Source: a virus
Virus record (IMG/VR): IMGVR_UViG_3300038363_000014
Span: 1 to 23,317 of that record
Strand: one strand, 5' to 3'
DNA: 23,317 bases
The notes below the pieces were generated by a model that worked only from the letters and a program-made list of their open reading frames with translations, had not been told where the DNA came from and did no database searches. Position numbers and translations under genes: made by a program. Positions 17,701-23,317 of this stretch are shown piece by piece (position 1 is the stretch's first letter; every line of letters begins with the position of its first letter).

Positions 17701-20700
17701 ACACGGAAAGGTTAGCCCACAAAGCTCACATATAACTAGGTATCTAGTTAAATCCCATGCCGCTGTTACGTTTACTCCAGACAACATTAATTGGTTTAAG
17801 TTAGCCGTAGTATTTAATTTACAGCGAAGCCCAGATAAGTTAACACGAGAGCAAGTACTCCTAGAATTTGATAAGATCATGAATGATCCTGTTATTGTAG
17901 ATGCTGTACAAACTTTCTCAGCTGAGAGTAGAGCCTCTAACAAAGCGAAAGGGAAGGCCCTACAAAATATTATGGATGCTGGGTATGATGCAGATGTCTC
18001 CCTACTATCGGGTGTGTTTGCCTTGATGAAGGCAACTGATATGGTGGAGGGTAAGTTGCAGCTTAAAGATACCTTTGTTTCTGATATAGCTATGGAAGTG
18101 GATGGAATCAGTAATGGTATAGCAATGGCTATTATGCAATTCCCATTCTTCAATACAGAAGAGTTACGTCGTAAATTAGAGCAAGTTGGTAACTTTAATA
18201 AAGACCACTTCACCGCAGCAGAATTTGAGCAGCACTTAGTTGGTATTGAGGATATATACGTATCTTTAGCTAACTTGATGACAGATCAATTTACTGGGAA
18301 AAAAGGTAAAGAGATACTAGGTGCACTACATAATATGTTCGGTTCTTTAATCTCTAAAAATGAGACTGATAAAGGAGTCACTTATCAAATTGCACGTAAC
18401 CTTGTTAAGTATCCTGCTCTAATATTTATATACGGAGGACAAGCTAAACGTATTGCCTCAGAATCTGTACATGAATTACTTACAGCGTTGCAACGTAATA
18501 TTGCAATATTAAATGCTGATTCCACTAGTTTATCCAGAAAAATAGCCAAAGTAAAAAAGAAGATAGCAGAAGTAGAGCAGCAACAAAACACAATACAAGC
18601 AGAGAAGACCAAGGCACTTGAGGCATTCAGTGCTGCGGATACAACCCTAGCTTTACCTGGAATTTCTAAGCTAGAGTCTGAGCATATATTAGCTACTTTA
18701 GATAAAGAGAAGGCACTTGCTGTTATTAAGCAAGTCAACAAGAAACTAGAGGAAGCAAAAGTAAGTAAGAATAAAAAACAAGAGAAACTCTCTACGTTAG
18801 ATTCAGAATTACAAAGTATTACCAATGAGGCTATACGGATCCAAAAAGGAGTCCGTGCATTTACAAATCTTACTGATATTGCCCCTACAGATTTACATAA
18901 GGTAAGTAAGTTTATAGGTAAAGAGAGGGGGGATATAGAAAAGTTTAGTATAACCGAGAATCTTGAATACAGTGCTTTTAGGGCGAAGCTAGAAAGTAAA
19001 TTTGAGACAGCTTACCAAAACTCTCTCCAGACATTATTTAGTGGTGCGGAGGATGGTTTAGGTGGGATATCTGCTGGCCGTGATGCAATTAATGAGTCTG
19101 TTACATTAGTCTATGCTGTGTTTCAAACTAAACTAAATGCAGAGATAAGTAAATTTGTTAACGCACAAGGATACATCCCAGCTAAAACTACTATTAAGCA
19201 GATGATACGTGACCAACTACAATCAGTATTTCCTCATTACAAAGGACCTCTTGATGTAGGTAATTCTGCTATTGATATGGCTGGTACGGCACAACCTAGA
19301 ATAGTTTCTCGACACTTTAAAGATGACCCTGCATTTACTAAAGCACTCTCTGCGTCACAAATAAATGTGAAGTACAAAGAAGGTACGCCTACGGATAGGC
19401 TATCTCCTATTCTAACTCAATACGAGGCTTCAGGACTCAAAGCAGTTATACGTCAGATTATTAATCTCGATGCAACCATACAAGCTGAGACTATAGCTGG
19501 TACAGATTTTACAGGTCTCAGTCTGTATGATGCGAAAATGACAGATGCCCTCTCAGCTGCTACACATGCCTTTGCTTATTCAGATAACTATATTAATACT
19601 AATATGCAAGTAAACTTATCACAGGCAGCGTATGATAATGTAACATCAGTATTTGCAGTTATTAAACCAGTATTAGCTATTGTAGAGCAACAAAAAAACA
19701 CACAACCTAAAAATAGAACGGATATTGATGCTCTAAACAATACTGAGAATTACCTAGATACGTGGAAGAGCTTGAAGCACACGGATAAGGAATATGCAGG
19801 TAACTTTACAACTCTAATAGAATCCTCTCTAGATACCTTGAAATTACATGCTAAGGCGAAAGAGAAGTTCAATAAGATGTTCGATAATTGGGGGTCGTTG
19901 CAAATGCGTATTCCTTTAATGCAAGGGGGGAATGTAGAGGTCGCTCCACAACACTCATTATCACATGAGGTTGCGAGGGCGACGCAGGAGATAGGGGTAC
20001 AGCCTAGCATTGACACAGAGGTAGATTTTTCTTTAGATAGCCTTACGCGTGCTAATATCACCCCTAATACAACCTTCCTAGCTGAAGGCCAGAATGTGGG
20101 CCGAATTACAGTTAATAATTTTACTACACTGTACACAGCGTTTGCCGATATAAGTGATGGGTATTATCAGAGTAAAGGGGAACAGCTCGTACATGAGAAA
20201 CAGCTTACTACTATACTGGATATTATGGCTCCAGTATTGGAGAACCTTAAAAACATTAAACTAGAGATATCAGATATAGATGGCTTGACTCAAGGGGAGG
20301 CAGGAAAACACCGTAACATAGTGTCTATGTACCTTGATAGAAAGAGTGTTCCAGATACACTCTTTGCAATGACTCCTGCTGAAGTATATGTACATGAGAA
20401 TGGGCATATACTTCTCACAAGAGCATTTAAGAATGACTATAAGCTGCAGCGTAAAGCACAACGGATGCTCAGTAATCTAAAAGGTTATATGAATGATAAT
20501 GGGAAATACAAAGTATTTCTCAAAGGGGTTAGTAACCCTACCCCTGCTGATATTGCAATGGCTAAAAGATTATATAATTATTTATTAGATAATCCAGGCA
20601 AAGAGTTAGATGAACTCGCTGAATTTGTAATGCTCGCCACTACGAATAGACAATATATAAGTGCACTTGAAGCATTCAAGAATACACCTAAACATGCAGA

Positions 20701-23317
20701 TGCTACTGGTTGGTTCACCCAACTTATGCAGATAATTAATACTGCTATTGATTCTATTATTCGTACTATTAATAATACTGCAGATAATAAGGCCTACGAC
20801 GATATATTGGATCTAGCTAAAGAGCTGGTACAAGCACAGACAACGCAGATAGATAAATATGCAATAGCTATGGAGAAAATCTCTAGTGCATTGGCTACAT
20901 CTAATAAAGCTATACAAGCGTATACCTCAAGAGTGCATCGTAAAATTAGATCAATGGAAATTGAGGGTAAATTCCAAATACCATTATCGATCTATGTTGG
21001 TGCTACAGCAATGCTGAATAAGAATGTCTACATACGTCTAATCCGTGAAGAGTTAATCAGTAAAATAGGGCTTAAAACTATACGGGATATACTACATGAA
21101 TTAGGTAATGGGGTGTTGTCCAATAAGATGACTCTCTTATTACTGAAAAGCAAGCATCAGATTTCTAAGTTACGACGAATGGTTGAAATAGCTTATGAAA
21201 ACCACTTTAAACAGTTGTTGCCAACAGTCACAGAAAGTGAAGAGCGTATGCTTACTAGAATTGTGTTAGATGCTGATTTGAGTGCCCTTAGTTTATTAGG
21301 TATGAGTTCAAGTAAAATTCTAAAAGTATTAGGTGATTCTGCTCTCTCTTCTGCACAACGAGACAAGTTACTTGCAGAGGTTGACTCTAACATAGTAAAA
21401 CAGGTATTGCCTTATTTAGATGAACTAGCTCACTATATGGCTACAGGAGAGGCAGATGTAACAGGGGCAATTAGGGATGGGTATGATAACGTATACGCCC
21501 TTCTGGTAGATAAGATATATAGACATGAGCAAGTACCTAACAAAGTACTTAAACGGTTAGATGCTTATGTGACTCTCAAAGCACTTGAGGTATTGGGTCC
21601 TCAAGAAATGTCAGTACTAAAGCAGCTTTCTACTGAAAGTCTTAATGACCTATTACAAGAACATTTAATGTATAAGAATGAGGCTCTTGTTAACTTATTC
21701 GATGGGGATAAATATGGAATGAAGAAGGGGTATACTAAAAAACGTATAGACCCATTTATCCATTTTAAGATTGGTACTGCATCAGACACAAAGCAGTATC
21801 GAGCATTGGGATACACGACAAGAATTGATTTAGGAGTTATTCCGGATGTAAATAATACGGCCTCTGGTAATTTCCAAAAGTCCTATATATTTATAGGTAA
21901 GTACACCCCTAATGCTAAACTGATTAGTGGGGGAGCTTCATTCACTGAAATGACCCCATCACATAAATTTGATTTACACCGTTTAGGTAAAGATGGTACA
22001 ACATTGAATAATCAGGATATTAAGCATATCCAGCAACAGCTACAAAAACATAAGATCAAAACACCAGTTAATATTAGACCTATCCGAAAGAGATTCGTAA
22101 CTGCCTCAGGAGATACAGGATTTGGTATTGTTGGTTATCGTGCTATTTTAGGTAATGAGATTGAACATAAAATGCTTAATATTGACCGGCAATTTTCTGA
22201 TGTTATGGCTCACATGAAGTCAAACTACCATGACCAAGTGATGTCCCAGAGTATCAATAATAAATGGCTAACATTGTTTGATGAAGAGCGCAGGAAGCTG
22301 TATAAAAATAACAAGTTTAAATTTGTAGATATATTAGCAGCACCTTACAACACATATTATGATCGTCTACCTCGTACAATGCAAAAATCTATACATGACC
22401 GTAAAGATTCTAAGGGAAGGTACATGATTAGGGAAGAGGTTCTAGATAAAACTTTAGGGTTCTTGCAAGATACTGTAGCAGATTTATTAATTGATCCCAA
22501 CGTAAATCCGCAGATGTACAAATGGGTTAATAGGGTTACTCATGCATTGAAAGCATTAATGCAATCAGCAGTAGAGCGTATCGCTCTGGGTACAGTAGCG
22601 GTAATCAAAAGTAATATAATATCTAATATATACCAGCTTACTATACGTGGTATAGATCCTCGTTATATGATTAAGAAAGTCCGTGAAGGGTATGTAGCAT
22701 ACAAAGAGTATACTACTATGTACGTAGAGGTAGCTAAACTACAGGAGCGTATTAAAAAGTTTAACCTCCCTAGTAAACATAGTACTGTTAAGCGTACTAC
22801 AGCTCTTAAATCCCGTATGAAAGTTAACCCTATGCACCAGTTTTTCAAATATGGGCTCAACAGTATGATCGTGGAAGAAGTAAATGAAGCTTCCCATACA
22901 GGATACTACTCCCATGTAATAGAGCAGACACTATTCGGTAAGAAGGTGGCTAAATTACCTCAAGGTATACTTGATGTAGCACAGACAATCTCTTTATCCC
23001 CTAACAGTAAAGCATTCACTGCATTAAAGCATGTTGTGGCAATGACAGATCTATTAGCTAGGTATGTAATGGTAGAGCACGCAGGGGATACTGCTAAACG
23101 TAAAGGTACAAGTATTAAAGCAGCAAAAGATGCTGAGTTAATCGAAGCTCTACGTGCTTTTGTAGTCTTCGATGAAAACCTATCCCCTAAATTACAGTTG
23201 CTTAGTGATTTAGGTTTATGGTGGTTTGCTCGCTACTTCTTCAGAAATCAGCGTGTAGCATTAGATCTTGTGTCCAAATATCCTACTAATACAGCAATAG
23301 CTGCTGGTATACAGTAC
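11702..23317 (+). CDS. Giant virion-encapsidated RNA polymerase (N4 gp50-like), 3' end outside window
   Basis: The frame is open for all 3872 codons to the window edge. In N4 the homologue (3500 residues) is packaged, injected first, and transcribes early genes from hairpin promoters. Parts seen: a Pro/Glu repeat (residues 42-79); Gly/Ala-rich hydrophobic stretches (413-430, 453-472); coiled coil (about 528-785); polymerase core (about 1480-2765); a metallopeptidase-like motif (2898-2902); and a C-terminal region reaching the edge. The core has MNQYR followed by SPQSS (1993-2009), motif A with D2134, motif B with R2232, K2236 and Y2244, and motif C with D2610. Motif spacings between TxxGR, A and B are close to N4. 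The ATG at 11702 overlaps the previous stop; GGTGAG at 11691-11696 is a modest binding site. By N4 proportions some 300 residues may be missing. Confidence 0.9.
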   Translation, partial: MTGHVLDSAIDRAKANVAPALLAEKASIMDKVLQRKVSVLAPTIPEMVAPVPEVTPEIMLEVTPALTPEIVPEITPAIASESAAGMLEPEGTLGDPAVVDMAVSPPEEPKDSFTRIPIPEYLRQQAEPPTRNDIPVDILPKEDTTPVDTSWLNAFKGIGSMGGAASVDTVKALRDMYQYVAGDDISDLAKQFNSHAPAEDVITEADLQMFVGTKKLSYTTPPSNEQITFMQSSQYKNLNKMDTDLEMLDMEWKEASINTKAELHELSGWDNRDLNELVQGSNVTWQSGKGFTDTFGKMVDYYMDNSGASLRSAIPSLVHTILYSGGKAVEAAFSTVQVHKYYNEFVDANEKLYADFTTEEKAEAFVYALGAVGTEWFGEKILGNVGKKLGKAIPGKFKNMDFEIPSLTKAGQVAVNATGVVFASGASEASTETFLQLGTNVRDPNFKEGDVATAFALGLVGTPTVVSTVAAGDTAINTVIDSTQSTNTQVTTELDRLTQIQTDNLASIAKGESDLDIDVIPHSEKDTSISAAAQTVQASIAEVEANLAQATRNLNTEKVDANDPEAIAEAQKNIDTFTTRLKLLKERQQGIVKSLAIAKRAQLAVGTVEAEIVKKQAQIDKLDTKVPANEKETVKLINRKAKIQGEIDQLKQNKTKAEELANVDYTGLTDADKTTTTTKLTESVKSTVREHREDRAQERADKQTENAVRTDQVKEELDTVNEEREVLRKEILAEKDPTKKQALKDDLSIKYAEKQTLLQEQQKLAKEKDTYQQSFVKRSVAKTKNVVSKVVDTVAATAKGTTKFIKEQSNTNRVIKSIVEDFQTYAEDFTGISIVIDTEEKDNDNKNTPIDLSAGTTSPERVMEYIVTAAGQVTTKVEDELAKIEEGSSEKTLSVAELNEALTKAQEALLRVTRAENQLPATNLDSGRVKQDVNTRINKAAKKIDKLAKAQGIPATAKKQNKKLMKLIEAVEKAQTDEEVSTTLAAFTSIVESTPGKELSGDYGTMLDTLAERSGVAKSAIQSLFSLVEVTGTEQGEQLIQTLRKKARGERISEYSDVALANEVASPLIKSLVSFLDSEPTATSLAADVEQAYSEGLDKVSTDILQDVGQHPRYQSAAARVAKLLTALESNEDLGTVLEQNKKLRQFKGLHQKKLNAFREAAQLHQELTDTSALSADEVVLITKTSADGGRFDAPRVVTREEYAELTENKKSGEHYWYYDGDKSTNLVNRIAAENAFLRTELDLANKIGLAIQQQHARGIARKSLEESSASETEDFTEVPEAKVEGKKPPEAPKKGKEADLHTIVNKDGATTDALEVYIKKHVGAPKPTDPSGDTHPSIKFALWHQILLDAVNKLSMSAENITKVKHLIKDAKKDEILAAVKAEGINPATLDSTVKYALIKELYAVYGDTVPPPISAGEITKAGIDQLIATVTEENAESMADILESVPEPKEGKAELIQSVKNFASLTTKEQAQVNIDLSNFLAAAKEEASSKAPHWLYNQPDPLRLLVGEGAKSQSKFFTSLAQLNNGKGFDIHKLFTADPTTADKTLANFPSIIFTKENILRDHIIGLLADQKNALPAGNKLSQEEHLETLTKYAKTIARKFFAYRKAYAGITDLHVPLSQVYLTTDLVGWFYNVEKVDGVTKINTTLPDALLFSMFMRAENWLVTEGTSDPLSNERLREAFFYGTLERKLNEIERNELTTPGGHKIGRGFATVASSIGTKIIRNTGLKPVAYKKDKNGSNNKTNIANRVQESITEAVGMLALRVMEEMYSSTEVGSNKYLSNKKDRQYKIKIFKHTFVLKGDEHNPIRTYNGKSKSRKADSARYISVIDNAYKILADTPLNSKRERQLYNTNSTSKKEIYDINVMYALLSGDRDFNYGEPLQEIHTDAAKPKFSHFPVSSKLQEVVQGLNKVPWGPTEILDVALELYQDDDSQEAMLNLSEFVHDPNIFTQVDQGSLIAQNDNTLAVLRDLIAYREAGLLDKFYIPHGVMNQYRIMQHGKVSPQSSHITRYLVKSHAAVTFTPDNINWFKLAVVFNLQRSPDKLTREQVLLEFDKIMNDPVIVDAVQTFSAESRASNKAKGKALQNIMDAGYDADVSLLSGVFALMKATDMVEGKLQLKDTFVSDIAMEVDGISNGIAMAIMQFPFFNTEELRRKLEQVGNFNKDHFTAAEFEQHLVGIEDIYVSLANLMTDQFTGKKGKEILGALHNMFGSLISKNETDKGVTYQIARNLVKYPALIFIYGGQAKRIASESVHELLTALQRNIAILNADSTSLSRKIAKVKKKIAEVEQQQNTIQAEKTKALEAFSAADTTLALPGISKLESEHILATLDKEKALAVIKQVNKKLEEAKVSKNKKQEKLSTLDSELQSITNEAIRIQKGVRAFTNLTDIAPTDLHKVSKFIGKERGDIEKFSITENLEYSAFRAKLESKFETAYQNSLQTLFSGAEDGLGGISAGRDAINESVTLVYAVFQTKLNAEISKFVNAQGYIPAKTTIKQMIRDQLQSVFPHYKGPLDVGNSAIDMAGTAQPRIVSRHFKDDPAFTKALSASQINVKYKEGTPTDRLSPILTQYEASGLKAVIRQIINLDATIQAETIAGTDFTGLSLYDAKMTDALSAATHAFAYSDNYINTNMQVNLSQAAYDNVTSVFAVIKPVLAIVEQQKNTQPKNRTDIDALNNTENYLDTWKSLKHTDKEYAGNFTTLIESSLDTLKLHAKAKEKFNKMFDNWGSLQMRIPLMQGGNVEVAPQHSLSHEVARATQEIGVQPSIDTEVDFSLDSLTRANITPNTTFLAEGQNVGRITVNNFTTLYTAFADISDGYYQSKGEQLVHEKQLTTILDIMAPVLENLKNIKLEISDIDGLTQGEAGKHRNIVSMYLDRKSVPDTLFAMTPAEVYVHENGHILLTRAFKNDYKLQRKAQRMLSNLKGYMNDNGKYKVFLKGVSNPTPADIAMAKRLYNYLLDNPGKELDELAEFVMLATTNRQYISALEAFKNTPKHADATGWFTQLMQIINTAIDSIIRTINNTADNKAYDDILDLAKELVQAQTTQIDKYAIAMEKISSALATSNKAIQAYTSRVHRKIRSMEIEGKFQIPLSIYVGATAMLNKNVYIRLIREELISKIGLKTIRDILHELGNGVLSNKMTLLLLKSKHQISKLRRMVEIAYENHFKQLLPTVTESEERMLTRIVLDADLSALSLLGMSSSKILKVLGDSALSSAQRDKLLAEVDSNIVKQVLPYLDELAHYMATGEADVTGAIRDGYDNVYALLVDKIYRHEQVPNKVLKRLDAYVTLKALEVLGPQEMSVLKQLSTESLNDLLQEHLMYKNEALVNLFDGDKYGMKKGYTKKRIDPFIHFKIGTASDTKQYRALGYTTRIDLGVIPDVNNTASGNFQKSYIFIGKYTPNAKLISGGASFTEMTPSHKFDLHRLGKDGTTLNNQDIKHIQQQLQKHKIKTPVNIRPIRKRFVTASGDTGFGIVGYRAILGNEIEHKMLNIDRQFSDVMAHMKSNYHDQVMSQSINNKWLTLFDEERRKLYKNNKFKFVDILAAPYNTYYDRLPRTMQKSIHDRKDSKGRYMIREEVLDKTLGFLQDTVADLLIDPNVNPQMYKWVNRVTHALKALMQSAVERIALGTVAVIKSNIISNIYQLTIRGIDPRYMIKKVREGYVAYKEYTTMYVEVAKLQERIKKFNLPSKHSTVKRTTALKSRMKVNPMHQFFKYGLNSMIVEEVNEASHTGYYSHVIEQTLFGKKVAKLPQGILDVAQTISLSPNSKAFTALKHVVAMTDLLARYVMVEHAGDTAKRKGTSIKAAKDAELIEALRAFVVFDENLSPKLQLLSDLGLWWFARYFFRNQRVALDLVSKYPTNTAIAAGIQY
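16139..19996 (+). other. Single-subunit (T7/N4-type) RNA polymerase core within vRNAP
   Basis: Approximate limits (residues 1480-2765) were set by projecting N4 mini-vRNAP boundaries from the motifs. TxxGR region: 17666-17740, where R1997 aligns without gaps to T7 Arg425, and the following PQ (2006-2007) also aligns. Motif A: 18095-18121, EVDGISNGI, catalytic D2134 with the DGxxxGI pattern of T7. Motif B: 18395-18436, R2232-x3-K2236-x7-Y2244-G, the same spacing as T7 R627, K631 and Y639. Motif C: 19523-19534, LYDA, D2610. Distances R to A (137) and A to B (102) compare with about 135 and 111 in N4. B to C is 374, against about 281. Confidence 0.9.
18482..18856 (+). other. Coiled-coil insertion between polymerase motifs B and C
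   Basis: Residues 2261-2385 are rich in Lys, Glu, Gln and Ala with regular hydrophobic spacing (for example IAKVKKKIAEVEQQQ and KLEEAKVSKNKKQEKL). They lie soon after motif B. The motif B to C distance is about 90 residues longer than in N4, and most of the excess falls here. In T7-like polymerases this interval belongs to the fingers subdomain. Confidence 0.65.
20393..20623 (+). other. HExxH zincin-like metallopeptidase motif in the C-terminal part of vRNAP
   Basis: Residues 2898-2902 read HENGH, preceded by TPAEVYV and followed by hydrophobic residues, as in zincin active-site helices. The second His is followed 69-72 residues later by DELAEF (20609-20626). Its E2971 or E2974 could be the third, gluzincin-type ligand. 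H2898 and H2902 would bind zinc and E2899 would activate water. Zincin domains occur in other giant phage proteins. Activity and substrate are not shown. Confidence 0.55.

Noticed and set aside
21058-21120. HELG at 'DILHELGNG' in vRNAP as a second metallopeptidase motif
   Set aside because: It reads HELGN, so the second His of HExxH is missing.
1-23317. tRNA genes, CRISPR arrays, insertion sequences, attachment sites or integrase
   Set aside because: None seen by eye. The window is almost entirely coding with no gap above 99 bases.

Overview
This window is the late virion-protein block of a tailed, podovirus-type phage related to coliphage N4 (Schitoviridae-like). All genes lie on the + strand and are packed almost without gaps. 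The strongest evidence is the last reading frame. It starts at 11702, stays open for 3872 codons to the window edge, and carries the T7-family single-subunit RNA polymerase motifs with N4-type sequence around them. It is therefore the giant virion RNA polymerase (vRNAP) that N4-like phages package and inject with their DNA. The host cannot be read from the sequence. The DNA is AT-rich, with frequent ATA, CTA, TTA and AGA codons.

Layout, left to right: 3-1136, C-terminal half of the portal protein (5' end outside the window). 1175-1516, small helical head protein. 1516-2676, acidic scaffold-like protein. 2712-3842, major capsid protein. 3843-3941, the longest non-coding stretch, with two hairpins and a leader that resembles the one before 1175. 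3942-4481, small head/neck protein. 4482-6317, protein with a long heptad-repeat middle. 6331-9186, large protein with hydrophobic segments. 9198-9806 and 9819-11702, two proteins immediately upstream of the polymerase. 11702 to the end, vRNAP, incomplete at its 3' end. The order and relative sizes match N4 genes 59 to 50 as I remember them (portal, 58, 57, capsid 56, 55, 54, 53, 52, 51, vRNAP 50). For 55, 53, 52 and 51 the assignment rests mainly on position.

How the parts fit together: the portal, scaffold-like and capsid proteins build the procapsid. The 179-aa and 611-aa products probably belong to the head completion, neck or tail interface. The 951-, 202- and 627-aa products and vRNAP are the likely ejected internal proteins. 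In N4-like phages vRNAP enters the cell first and transcribes early genes from hairpin promoters.

Most interesting points: (i) the vRNAP frame has an HExxH zinc-metallopeptidase-like motif about 290 residues after the polymerase active site; (ii) a lysine/glutamate-rich coiled-coil segment is inserted between polymerase motifs B and C; (iii) two catalytic motifs are altered (MNQYR in place of TxxGR, and LYDA in place of the T7-type HDS); (iv) the region before the polymerase is several hundred residues longer than in N4; (v) the scaffold-like protein carries nearly the same 11-residue motif at both ends; (vi) the 611-aa protein has about 64 AT-rich heptads. No RNA genes, CRISPR arrays, insertion sequences or reverse-strand genes are supported.
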